A stretch of DNA of 64,000 nt from Pomphorhynchus laevis (GCA_012934845.2 WNNJ02003258.1:372001-436000); one strand, 5' to 3'; shown: positions 21,863 through 31,528, numbered from the stretch's first letter. Notes: generated from the letters alone by a model not told the origin. Numbers and translations are program-made.

Positions 21863-21924
21863 GATGTTTGATATTTGCGCAAATTGCTCTTCCTTATAGT
21901 TTCTTCTTTGTAAATGTAATTAGT

Positions 21925-21957
21925 GTATGTTTATAATAAACCAAAATTTTTTTAGGT
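21925..21957 (-). promoter_or_regulatory. AP-3 5' leader
   Basis: AAAATTTTGGTTTATTATAA then ACATACACTAATTACA on the minus strand. It matches the AP-1a/AP-1d leader up to ACATACA, and its second part resembles AACATACACAAATTACAA upstream of RL-A2 (about 26008-26029). Confidence 0.55.
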
Positions 21958-22023
21958 CTATCGGCATTATCCCAGTCATTTCGAATTCCCAGACCGCCAC
22001 ATCTTGACGGTAGCGAATAGACC
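21958..22023 (-). other. Templated filler from RL-A at the AP-3 5' junction
   Basis: 66 bp identical to an internal RL-A segment (15740-15806 in RL-A1), coding VYSLPSRCGGLGIRNDWDNA. It lies between the AP-3 leader and the RL-A1 5' part, same orientation as RL-A. It is out of place by about 1.9 kb relative to the RL-A coding order. Confidence 0.85.
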
Positions 22024-22256
22024 ATATAATCTACATCCTTCTGTATATCACGAGTGTTCTCTCCAAATGTGATTGGCTCCGCATCAGAAGTCAAAGGCAT
22101 CGTCTGTGGTCCTATATGTACGCAATTGCTACATTCGGGTGCACGGCAATTCGTGCAAGGAATTCCTGTCTTCGCACATCTGCAACCTTTGCACTTTGCA
22201 GACGGACCATTGCATCCACAGCACAACCGTCGATCAGACGGTTTTCCTTTCGGCAT
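22024..22256 (-). pseudogene. RL-A1 N-terminal CXC-like domain
   Basis: Starts at ATG 22254-22256 (MPKGKPSDRRLCCGCNGPSA). The cysteine array CCGCNG...CKGCRCAK...CTNCRAPECSNC is unbroken here, unlike in RL-A2. The coding continues to DVDY at 22024, where AP-3 and its filler interrupt it; the rest resumes at 17672. The pattern resembles CXC (tesmin/TSO1) clusters, which bind DNA with zinc; a target-binding role is inferred. Confidence 0.8.
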
Positions 22257-22535
22257 GTGTTTTTGAGCGAGACGAACCGAAGAATGTATTAGTATAATAA
22301 GTTGTGTGTTTAAGATTGATAAAGGAGTTTCGGTGTTCACTATATCGGCTGATCTGGCGATATCGTTAAGTATAGCCACGTACAACACGCTCTTCAAGGC
22401 CGATTAATTTAGCAATTTCTTCGATTGTATGTATTTAGGATTGTTGTATTTACTTGTGTATTTAAGCTGTTAAAATTTTTTTCTTGTAATTTGCTAGAAC
22501 AGTTATAAATTTTCTTCAAAAAAAGAAAATTGAAA
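22257..22535 (-). promoter_or_regulatory. RL-A1 5' UTR and leader
   Basis: Contains, on the minus strand, AAATACATACAATCGAAG (about 22422-22440) and a preceding AAGTAAATACAACAATCC, leader-type tracts also seen in RL-B1, AP-1c and RL-A2. The part nearest the ATG (GATCAGCCGATATAGTGAAC) is shared with RL-A2. Further upstream the two copies differ. Confidence 0.5.
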
Positions 22536-22597
22536 ATGAAAAAGAAAATTAATTTTCTTTTTCTTCAGAAAAAGAAAATTAATGTTGAAACATTAAT
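22536..22597. repeat. Palindromes between RL-A1 and RL-A2
   Basis: A perfect 26-bp palindrome centred on TTAA (half-site GAAAAAGAAAATT, about 22538-22563) is followed by TTAATGTTGAAACATTAA (about 22579-22596), an 8-bp stem with a 2-nt loop. The latter recurs at the RL-A2 5' flank (26068-26083 and 26108-26124) and, in part, at the RL-A1 3' flank (14608-14620). Confidence 0.7.
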
Positions 22598-22733
22598 TTT
22601 TATTTTTTTTTATTATTATTTTTTATTTCAAAATACTAATAATCACAACTGTAGGTTCCCGCAAATGGGCCGATAGCTCACAAAGTCAAAACATTGATCC
22701 GTTATTATATTGTTTTATTAAATATCAATCGAA

Positions 22734-25700
22734 TTATTGGTCCCCGAAATATCCGAATTCCTGCGATTGTATATTTGTGTGCTGAGCTCTTCTACTATGT
22801 AGTTGCTCACGTATAGGTATTCGGGTAGCGCGTATACACATCGAAGCTGCTTGAGCCAGTGCAATGCTCACTCTAGACCTAATTATCGAGATACATGCCG
22901 AATAACTGGTTTTGTGCCTTATTGCCTTTTGATGTGCGATCCATTTAAGTAACTTATGCGCTTCGAGACCAATTCCTCCAGCAGTTGAAAAGGTAAGTGG
23001 GATGAATATCGAGCGTTCAATCTCTACAATGCGCTGGGCATATTTTGCAATTTTCCTGTTCGCGTGGTATGTATGACTCATGGTCGGTGACTTCTCGATG
23101 TAGGAAGGTGCAAGTGTGTTAAATATACATACGTCCAAATAGGACCGCACCAATCCTCTACCGTAAATTCCACGGCATAATATGTCTGACCTTGCGTTCA
23201 CATCTCTCGTTGTGGTTTCTACTTCAAAATGGTAATTGTTCGGTACGGGCCTCAAAACCGGTTCAAGCTCCACATCTTTACAAATGTCCCCTATTTCGTT
23301 GGCAATGACATTCCGTATTATATCATGTCTAATTATAGTTGTTCCTCCCGTCCGACATGAGAGAGCATGTGATGGATCAAGCAGTGAACCACACGCACAG
23401 CGCGCTTTACAATCTTTTAACGGCAAATTATATCTTACACATATGGCGTCTATAAATTGTTGTGTGTCAAGTACTGATTGATATATATTGTTTGGTCTTG
23501 TCGTTAGCCACGAAGAAGCTCCCTTTTCTGATGCATATGCTATTAGACATTTCATCCTTTCATCTAATAATTCTACCGTATGTACAACTTTGCGTTTAGT
23601 ATCTAGTTTAGCTTCATTATAAATTTGTTCACTTATTTGTCTTTGTAAAGTTGTTAGTTCTTGCCCTTTAATACCACGCAAGATGGGTTCACATATTCTT
23701 ATCGATCGGCTATATATGTTATCGGCATTATCCCAGTCATTTCGAATTCCCAGACCGCCACATCTTGACGGTAGCGAATAGACCATTCGCATAGTTTCCG
23801 TTATGTCCCCTTGACCAGTAAATTTTGGTAACAAATCATTGTAGATAGAACTCCGTAACTGCTCAAAGCACTCCACCTCTACCTTGCACGTCCGAATCAC
23901 GTAACTCCACTTGTGTTGTATAGCGTAGCAAAAGGCGCTATATGCAATTTGAGCATCAATCTCCGCAATTTCAGATAACTGTTTAACCATTTTTGTCCAT
24001 TTGGCTACCCTATCGATTAAATGAGATTTTGTGAATGTGTGTGTTCCTATCGGAGATCCCAAGTGAACGATGCCTTCGTCACTCGTGCAAATCCCTGCAT
24101 TTTGAAAAATCTTTTTAACATGGGGCATATGACTTTTATGCACTAGTAATTTACTTTTTGCTACATTCACATGAAATCCATATAGCGGACCGATTGTAAC
24201 TATATCCTGCCATACTTTAATTAGATCTTCCGGTCGTCCTACGCAACATGCATCATCTGCGTACCATCGGTGCATAACAGAAGGTACCCTCTTTCTCAGG
24301 TCATTAATAAGAGGGAGTGTTGCCATTGCGAATGCCGCCATCGCCAATGGATCACCTTGCGTGAATCCCTCTTTTGAGATTAAAATCTCGTCTTGCACAG
24401 TTAATATAGGGTCTTTCTGGTAGCAGTTCTTCAGCACACGATATATGGCCGGACATACATTCTTAATGTTCGTTAATGCCAATTTGCGATTTATCGCATT
24501 GAACGCATTGCTAGCATCTATCTGCAACACACAGACATCGTTCGACAATTCAAATGAATTCCTAATAGAGTGAATAACTGATTCTGCTCCGCATCGTTGT
24601 GTAGCACACAGTTGTACGCTACCAGCTACTTCGGCGATATCACTTGTCACCGTTGAAAGAATTGCCTTGGCTATTATTCGTCGGCATACTTCTCCCACTC
24701 CGATTGGCCGGATTCCCGGCTGTTTGTTCAACGGGACCAGACGACTTGCCGTCAATGCAACAGCGTTATGCGAACTTATTTCTTTTGAGGCCAAACGACA
24801 TGCAAACTTTGCCAGACCATCTGCCAATTGTAGAGAATCACGGCCGAATTCATTGAGCATCATACACCAATCTTTGGCATCCATACCTGAAGGTCCACAG
24901 CTTCCTTGAACAGTTTTGCTTATAGATTGAATCATTTGCAAATCGATACATTGGAATACCTCTGAATAATGATCACATACCCCTTCCAATGGCATGCTCA
25001 GAACTAACGACCGATTAAGTTCTCCAGCCTCTGGGTGTAGAATAGTTAGCTTGTCTCGTACCGTCATATGATTTTCTAGCTTGTCATCCATTTGATGCAC
25101 CCCATTTCTGATTCCATCCAATGATAACATGCGTACCGCGCTTGTTGTTTTCCCATGTGTCATCAGTTTTATAAAATCCTTATACCACCTCTTCTCAGCA
25201 TGATTATTTGTATAGTTTCTACTTTTAACCTCCATCCTGCTCTGAATAATCGCTGCTTCACGAAACAAGTTATGATGCTCGTTGTGATGCCACATGCGCA
25301 ACCTGCGTTCTAGTATCTTGCGAATCATACTGATCTTTTTACTGCCAATATCTTGTCTTATTAATTGACAAAATACTGTAGCGAGTTGAAGTGAATTGTT
25401 TTCTGAGTCGTCTGACGTCGCAGCGGATTTGAACAGATCTGCTAGCGTTGCGATAAACTGATGAGTCGCATTGCATCGGGGTAAGCGAAATAAGTTAGGT
25501 CGCCATTTGATGCATTCATCAAAAAAATTCTGTGTTTGGCTTCGATTATCGAAATGATTAATTTCATTTTCTTGACTGACAGGGATATACTGAGAGCAGC
25601 GTGGTGTATCCTTTTGCAGCAATTGGGCTACTTCAACGTGCACTGGTATATAATCTACATCCTTCTGTATATCACGAGTGTTCTCTCCAAATGTGATTGG

Positions 25701-25881
25701 CTCCGCATCAGAAGTCAAAGGCATCGTCTGTGGTCCTATATGTACGCAATTGCTACATTCGGGTGCACGGCAATTCGTGCAAGGAATTCCTTGTCTTCGC
25801 ACATCTGCAACCTTTGCACTTTGCAGACGAACCATTGCATCCACAGCACAACCGTCGATCAGACGGTTTTCCTTTCGGCAT
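22734..25881 (-). pseudogene. RL-A2 RT-RLE polyprotein, one N-terminal frameshift
   Basis: The true start is ATG 25879-25881 (same as RL-A1). One extra T near 25791 (ATTCCTTGTC versus ATTCCTGTC) shifts the frame inside the CXC-like cluster; downstream about 1020 residues are open. Order: CXC-like cluster; RT with IRPIGVGEVCRRIIAKAI, DASNAFNAINR, FTQGDPLAMAAF and WYADDACC (about 24250-24272); thumb with LGSPIGTHTF and CGGLGIRNDWDNAD; zinc knuckle CACGSLLDPSHALSC; RLE ARSDILC...RSYLDVCIFN (about 23140-23196). RLEs nick one strand at a preferred site to prime cDNA. Apart from the shift all key residues are present. The shift is only 1 nt and could also be an assembly error. Confidence 0.87.
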
Positions 25882-26019
25882 GTGTTTTTGAGCGAGACGA
25901 ACCGAAGAATGTATTAGTATAATAAGTTGTGTGTTTAAGATTGATAAAGGAGTTTCGGTGTTCACTATATCGGCTGATCTTACGGCTGATTGTATGTTAT
26001 TTTATTGTAATTTGCTTGT

Positions 26020-26055
26020 AATTTGTGTATGTTATTTTATCTCAAATGTAAGTAC
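26020..26055 (-). promoter_or_regulatory. Leader block in RL-A2 5' UTR
   Basis: Minus strand: ACATTTGAGATAAAATAACA then TACAC. The same block (TTTGAGA(GA)TAAATAACATACA) starts RL-B3 (43614), AP-4 (46314) and AP-2b (58332), which belong to unrelated families. A second AATAACATACAATCAGCC lies nearer the ORF (about 25985-26002). Confidence 0.6.
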
Positions 26056-26063
26056 TTTAATAA

Positions 26064-26217
26064 TCCAATTAATGTTGAAACATTATTAATGTTTTTATAT
26101 ATTATTAATGTTGAAACATTAATAATAATAATAAATAAAATACATTGTATTAGAATAAGATACTAGATAAGCAAATTGAGCATTCAGAAATACCATATAA
26201 TATTTAATATAATACAT
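26064..26217. other. Flank with hairpins and PLE scraps
   Basis: Two copies of AATGTTGAAACATTA-type hairpin (26068 and 26108), an (AAT)n tract and the PLE scrap TTAGAATAAGATACTAGATA (about 26150-26169). No coding potential. Confidence 0.5.
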
Positions 26218-26890
26218 TAAATCAGCTAACTGAGTCTACGTATTTAATATAATTATAAACAAAACATAATAATGCTAAATCAAAATTTAATAATTAAATA
26301 ATAAAATTAATAATTGTTTTTAGATTTTCTATAATTTATATCAAGTTAAAATAAAAAATTGAAATTTAAAAAGTTCATTTTTATGAATTGACTAATAAAT
26401 AACAGACGTTGTATCAGAATAAGAATTAGAGGTCATCAGGAGGAACTGCTATGCTATCAGGTTTCGGCCCCTAACTCCTCTACCCAACATAGCAGCGGGG
26501 CCAAATACATGCTAATGATGTATTTCCTCTGATAAAACTATCTAGTATCTTATTCTAATACAAAGTATATTATTTATTATCCATCCATAAAAATTTGCCA
26601 CTTAAGAGTTTAAATTTATTCTTTATATTATTGTGTTGATTTATATATTTTACTATTTTCTGCTTGATGTTATTTTTATAGTAACCTAGTTTAAAATATG
26701 TATCTATTAAATTATTTAAATGATTTTGAAGAAAGCCAATATCATTAAAATTAATGATATTAAAATTAAATTTTTTTTAAATTTTCTTAAATTTTCATTA
26801 AAAATAATGAAATTTTAAGAATTGCTATATATAATGATATTGACTTTTTCAAAATCATTTAAGTAATTTATTAAATACATATTTTGTACT
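26218..26890 (-). repeat. PLE 3' end, antisense arm of an inverted pair
   Basis: From the terminal module (26220-26240) through the structured region (26400-26560: GGTTTCGGCCCC, AGCAGCGGGGCC, AATACATGCTAATGATGTAT) into the antisense RT tail (26580-26760). After about 26790 the RT-tail sequence reappears in sense orientation, so the pair folds back. Partner arm at 27300-27845. Confidence 0.75.
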
Positions 26891-26984
26891 ATTTTAAATA
26901 TATTATTGTATGTCAATATAATTTAAATTACAATAATCTAAAATCCAATTAAAAATAATTAAAAAATTAACTTTTGACATAGAA

Positions 26985-27285
26985 GATTAGAGCTCTTCGT
27001 TAGTATGCACACTTGAGGATCCCGTATGCTCGTCGTGGTTTGACGCCCTTCCAAAACCGCCGTGACCGGAATCAACGACATCCATGGTGTCCACACCACT
27101 TATTTAAAGTCTTTGTCATCACCGCCATCCGAAATCTTATCATCTGTGGGCTTTCCCGACGCACGCATTTTCTCAATTTCTTTGTCGTCGATCTTTTTCT
27201 TGACAGTTCGCTCCTTCTTTGACGTCTCAACTATGGCGTCCGCCGCCTGTCTCGCCAAATCAACATCATCATTTTAAATATATTA
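26985..27285 (-). other. GC-rich island with a short charged ORF
   Basis: About 300 bp of much higher GC than its surroundings, enclosed by inverted PLE arms. On the minus strand 57 codons are open (about 27272 down to a TAA near 27098), giving a highly charged peptide with ARQAADAIVETSKKERTVKK and EIEKMRASGKPTDDK. There is no Met at its 5' end and no splice signal is obvious. It could be an exon of a host gene carried in by a PLE or a processed fragment. The plus strand also has two open frames of about 70 codons with no recognisable features. No family recognised. Confidence 0.4.
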
Positions 27286-27299
27286 TATATTTCTTAATA

Positions 27300-27845
27300 A
27301 TAAATTTTAACTCTTAAGAGGTAATTTTTTATGTATGAATAATAAATAATATACTTTGTATTAGAATAAGATATTAGATAATCAAATTTCATTAGAATGA
27401 TAACGTATTTCTTTTCGATGACTTCTAATCTTTATTCGGATATATAGTATATTTTTAGTCAACTTATTTATTTCATTATGCATAAAAAATAATTTTAAAT
27501 AGTCGATACTGATCCATTATTGATAAATAATTATTGAAGCGGGATCAAAGGTAAGAAGAAATTATTTTTGATATTTCTCTAACTACTGTTAGCATCTTCA
27601 GAAAATTTCAAGGTAATTTTTATATTAAAGGTAATTTTCTGAAGATGCTAACAAAAGTTAGCGAAATAGCAAAAATAATTTCTTTCCTTTGATCCAGCTC
27701 CAATAATTATTTATAAAATGTAATGCTGATAATTATAATGATAAATAATTTATAAGATTCTAAATAATTAAAAAATTCAAATGAAGTTATCATTATTTTT
27801 AATATATAAATAATATAAAATATGTAGACTCAGTTAGCTGATCTG
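27300..27845 (+). repeat. PLE 3' end, sense arm, split by a foldback element
   Basis: RT-tail remnant (TTTTAACTCTTAAGAGG, 27307 on), a decayed structured region (ATACTTTGTATTAGAATAAG at 27350-27369), then after the foldback insertion the terminal module in reverse (TGTAGACTCAGTTAGCTGAT, 27823-27842). Confidence 0.65.
27500..27740. repeat. Foldback (MITE-like) element
   Basis: Two imperfect inverted arms of about 85-95 bp (left 27526-27612; right 27633-27712) with a short AT spacer. Matching blocks are AATAATTATTGAAGCGGGAT / GATCCAGCTCCAATAATTAT and GTTAGCATCTTCAGAAAATT / AATTTTCTGAAGATGCTAAC. No ORF. It interrupts the PLE arm. Could be a DNA-transposon-derived MITE or an inverted duplication. 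Confidence 0.75.
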
Positions 27846-27921
27846 TATTGTTTACGAAATGTAAAGTTAGTTTGGCGCTATTCTCTAAAGATATTCGGGT
27901 GAAGCTATAGAAAATAATAAA

Positions 27922-28473
27922 ATGTCAACCGTAAAAAGTAGTGATGAACAGTATCATGTATGTTCCATAGGATGCAACTCTCTTTGTCATGAAGGAATAT
28001 TTGTTCCTGAAGAATTGAAGGCGTTACTCTCTTTTATAGTACGGGAGATAATTCTCTGTCAACCGGTGGATACGGTTCCGTTCGTATGTGCATTACTAAA
28101 CGACCTTATCATTCAACAAAGCAATTCTAATATAAAATCGTTAATGGATCTTTTAAGCAAAGTTACAAAATCATCTAAACGGATTCTAAATATAACTACT
28201 GCGAGTTTGGGTGAAGATACTCTAATCGAGAACGGTATTGAGAGAGCACGACAGTCAGATTTAATAGAGCAGCTTCGAAGCATTGAGGAGAGAAAGCACG
28301 TGGAACCAATTAAATGTTTTGATAAAGGACAAACAGATCATCTTTTAAATCAACTTAAATCATTAGTGGACGTAGTCAAGTGCCTAGAAGATAATCGCCT
28401 GAGTGTTGGTCCTGTTGACAGTGACGCTGACTATAGCAATGTGCATACTGTTGATTGCGTACTTGAAAAGTAA
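27922..28473 (+). CDS. Unnamed 183-aa protein with RIIa/Dpy-30-like domain
   Basis: Complete frame from ATG 27922 to TAA 28471-28473, with AATAAAG right at the stop. Residues about 27-66 (VPEELKALLSFIVREIILCQP then D) fit the RIIa-type dimerisation/docking motif (P-x2-L..L..x3-R-x2-L..QP-x-D), the X-type helix bundle of PKA RII subunits, Dpy-30, ROPN1/CABYR-type and other axonemal proteins. The C-terminal two thirds is charged and helical (RARQSDLIEQLRSIEERK, DHLLNQLKSLVDVVKCLED). No signal peptide or membrane segment. Family-level knowledge suggests docking to an AKAP-like helix, often in cilia or flagella; the exact gene is not recognised. It has no intron and is bracketed closely by PLE ends (27842 and 28496). 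Confidence 0.6.
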   Translation: MSTVKSSDEQYHVCSIGCNSLCHEGIFVPEELKALLSFIVREIILCQPVDTVPFVCALLNDLIIQQSNSNIKSLMDLLSKVTKSSKRILNITTASLGEDTLIENGIERARQSDLIEQLRSIEERKHVEPIKCFDKGQTDHLLNQLKSLVDVVKCLEDNRLSVGPVDSDADYSNVHTVDCVLEK

Positions 28474-28495
28474 ATAAAGTTACTTTGTAAAATAA

Positions 28496-29160
28496 TATCA
28501 GATGACTTAGTCTACGTATTTTATACTATATATAAATAAAAATAAAGATAAATAATAAATAATTATATAAGATTTTATATAATTTATATTTATATAGCAA
28601 TAAATTTATAATTGAAATTTAAAATAAAAGTCAATTTTTATGAATTGACTAATAAATCACAGGTGATGTATCAGAATAAGGATTATAGGTTATCATGACG
28701 AACTGTTTTTGCTATCAGGTTTTTTCAGCCTTTATTCATCGACTCAACATAGCAGCGGGGCCAAATACATGCTAACAATGCATTTCCTCTGATGAAATTT
28801 GATTATCTGGTATCTTATTCTATTACAAAGTATATTTATCACCTATAAAAATTTTCCGCTTAAGAGTTTAAATTCATCATTTAATATTTGAATTTAAAAT
28901 CTTAAATGATATCGCATTCTTAAAATTCAAATCAGCTAACTGAGTCTACGTATTGTTATATAATTATAAAATAGACAAAACATAATAATGCTAAATCAAA
29001 ATTTAATTATTAAATATTAAAATTAATAATTGTTTTTAGATTTTCTATAATTTAAATCAAGTTAAAAAATTGAAATTTAAAATAAACGTCATTTTTATGA
29101 ATTGATTAATAAATAACAGACGTTGTATCAGAAAAAGAATCAGAGGTCATCAGGAGGAAC
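28496..29160 (-). repeat. Two tandem PLE 3'-end fragments
   Basis: First copy (28496-28925) is a divergent subfamily (ATCAGATGACTTAGTCTACG) with a full structured region and RT tail. Second (28931-29160) starts with the standard module and breaks off after CATCAGGAGGAAC. The junction at 28926-28931 is the same as in the copy at 1286-1291. Confidence 0.75.
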
Positions 29161-29394
29161 TTGAAATCGCAAATTTAAAATTTGGAATAAATATTGTGAA
29201 TAATTTAAAAAATTAATTACTTAAGAATACTTTATTTCAAATGTAAAATAAAGAATACTTTATTTCAAATGAGTGAAGGTATTGATCAGATTTATTATAA
29301 CATTGATGAAAATAAATACAACGGTGACGAGATTAAATATACGTGGACAGAATAAATGCATGCGATGAATTTAGTAGAATTATGTGTAATAATA
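29161..29394. other. Spacer, nothing recognised
   Basis: AT-rich with a short direct repeat (AATACTTTATTTCAAATG at about 29226 and 29252). No gene. Confidence 0.4.
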
Positions 29395-30470
29395 CTAGTC
29401 GACGTATTTTATATTTTTTATAAATTAAAAATAATGCTAGATCAAAATTAAATAATTAAATAATAAATAATTATAAATAATTGTTATAAGATTTTATATA
29501 ATTTATTATAAATTGAAGTTAAATCAAGTATAAATCAAGTTAAAATAAAAAAAACGAAATTTAAAATAAAATCATTTTTATGAATTGATGAATAAATAGC
29601 AGACGCTGTACCAGAATCATCAGGAGGAAATGTTATTCTATCATGTTTCCGCCCTATTCCTCGACCGAACATAGCAGCGAGGCCAAATTCATACTAATGA
29701 CGTATTTCTTCTGATGAAATTTGATTATTTAGTGTATCATATTCTAATACAAGTTATTATCCACCCATAAAAATTTTTCGCATACGAGTTTAATTGTAGT
29801 TTTAATAATATTGTTAATTTATAAATTTTACTATTTCCTGTTAATTTTCTGTTCAATTTTTTATACCATATAATATAAAATATAATACATTAAATAATGA
29901 AATTTTAAGAATTGCAACAATTTGTAATGATATTGGCTTTCTTAAAAATCATTTAAATAATTTAATAGATACATATTTTAAACTAGGTTACTATAAAAAT
30001 AACATCAAGCAGAAAATAGTAAAATATATAAATCAACACAATAATATAAAGAATAAATTTAAACTCTTAAGTGGCAAATTTTTATGGATGAATAATAAAT
30101 AATATACTTTGCATTAGAATAAGATACTAGATAGTTATTTTAGAGGAAATACATCATTAGCATGTATTTGGCCCCGCTGCTATGTTGGGTAGAGGAGTTA
30201 GGGGCCGAAACCTGATAGCATAGCAGTTCCTCCTGATGACCTCTAATTCTTATTCTGATACAACGTCTGTTATTTATTAGTCAATTCATAAAAATGACGT
30301 TTATTTTAAATTTTATTTTTTATTTTTATTTTTTAACTTGATTAAAATTATAGAAAATCTAAAAACAATTATTAATTTTATTATTTAATTATTAAATTTT
30401 GATTTAGCATTATTATGTTTTGTTTATTTTATAATTATATAACAATACGTAGACTCAGTTAGCTGATTTA
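29395..30470. repeat. Inverted pair of PLE 3' ends
   Basis: An antisense arm (29395-29850: terminal variant, structured region, RT tail) meets a sense arm (29860-30470: RT tail with LSKNHLNNLIDTYFKLGYYK in frame, stop after FLWMNNK at about 30103, structured region 30118-30260, terminal module reversed at 30449-30468). Tail-to-tail copies like this are typical of PLE pseudo-LTR insertions. Confidence 0.8.
30140..30246 (+). other. PLE 3' structured region: predicted hairpin plus pseudoknot
   Basis: Complementary segments in sense orientation: TTAGAGG (30140-30146) with CCTCTAA (30240-30246); AAATACAT (30147-30154) with ATGTATTT (30162-30169); GGCCCC (30170-30175) with GGGGCC (30201-30206); CTGCTATG (30177-30184) with CATAGCAG (30219-30226). 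The last two cross, giving an H-type pseudoknot. It begins shortly after the RT stop codon. Function unknown. Confidence 0.55.
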
Positions 30471-31528
30471 ATCTGTTTGAAACTCGATTGATTCTTGATA
30501 GTAGTAGTAAATTGGCTAGAGCGTATTATTAATCAACTGAAGACAGTTTTGTTCTCCATTGTCTTTATAAATCAATTAATAAACTATTTTGTGGTTGTTA
30601 TTAAATGCAGTTATATAAGATATGGTTGTTTAATATTTGTATATTAAACAATATTATAATTGTATATTTTGTATATTCAATCGAATAAATACAACCGATG
30701 AAATTGAAACTGATACGAGTTTTGAATGCAGCAGATGTAACGGTGTTGACTATAAAGATGATATAAATATATTATCTTATTATTACCAAATAATTGAAAA
30801 GTGATAGAAATTTTATTACAATGAAAATCATTTTAAGTGATATAACATATAATATTATATAATATTTAATATGTAATTTTAATATAATTTTATTAAACGT
30901 ACATATCTTATTCCCTTATTTTTAGCAGTTATTTTAAAAAATATATTTGGAATAGAAAATATTTTTAGTAAATATTTACTGCTCAACTTCTCAAGGATTT
31001 CTTAAAAAATTAAACAGCATATTGACATCATTTATTGACAGCTTATTTCAGCGACACTAAGAGCATGAAAAATTAGAGAATAATCTAAAATGCTAATGTT
31101 CTGCTTTTCGTAGTCTATTTAATGCTAAAATTAAGTTACTAGTTTAAAATCTTAAATTATTCAATTTAATAATTTTAGACTATAAAGGTAAAAAATTAAC
31201 GACTTAATTAATTTATTGTATTTTGCTCAACTAAACAATTGAGTTTATCAATTGAATTTATAATTTGTGATTACTATCATTTGTGTACGCGCCAAAATCT
31301 TAATTCTAAACCGTTACTTTGTTAAAAACAAATAAAGTTGTTTGGAAAAATATTTGCGCTACCTTTATATCGTTAATGCTAACAAATATTTGACATATTA
31401 ACATATGAACTGCATATTGTAGATTGGATTGATAATTAACGATAAAAAGATTTGATTTAATCAATCAGATCAGCAAACCAAACCTACGTATTATATACTA
31501 GAAAAATAAAAATATTATAAATAAATTA
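30471..31528. other. AT-rich DNA, no gene recognised
   Basis: No coding frame. Near the end (about 31462-31490) lies a diverged PLE terminal module (ATCAGCAAACCAAACCTACG). Otherwise no structure seen. Confidence 0.45.

Larger units (their letters stand above)
17681..21957 (-). mobile_element. AP-3: near-intact CR1/jockey-like LINE nested in RL-A1
   Basis: Complete element on the minus strand: leader (21925-21957), ORF1 with one frameshift (20626-21862), intact ORF2 (17747-20713) and a short 3' UTR with GGCTTAAAGCC, ending in about seven AAT units (17675-17697). It lies in RL-A1 at the codon boundary DVDY/IPVHVE. The left side reads CTGGTATAT-TATT and the right side ATATAATCTAC, so any target duplication is at most about 4-5 bp (ATAT). 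A 66-bp filler lies at the 5' side (21958-22023). Confidence 0.88.
22598..26063 (-). mobile_element. RL-A2: nearly intact RLE-type non-LTR element
   Basis: Complete minus-strand copy with 5' leader (25882-26063), single ORF (22734-25881), 3' UTR with the RL motif (22653-22671) and an A-rich/AATAAT tail. It differs from RL-A1 at only a scatter of bases, so both are young. Both sides carry AATTAATGTTGAAACATTA (22577-22595 and 26066-26084), a probable target-site duplication of up to 19 bp. Confidence 0.88.

Noticed and set aside
27013-27277. Plus-strand ORFs of about 70 codons in the GC-rich island
   Set aside because: Composition is open on both strands and no motif is seen; the minus-strand charged frame looks more protein-like, but neither is called as a gene.
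30118-30260. Hammerhead ribozyme in the PLE 3' region
   Set aside because: CTGATGA and GAAA-like tracts are present and PLE pseudo-LTRs are known for hammerheads, but no arrangement fits: the G before AAA is needed in the closing stem, an extra C follows CTGATGA, and helix I does not pair. Older copies also lose CTGATGA. Naiads are reported to lack canonical hammerheads.
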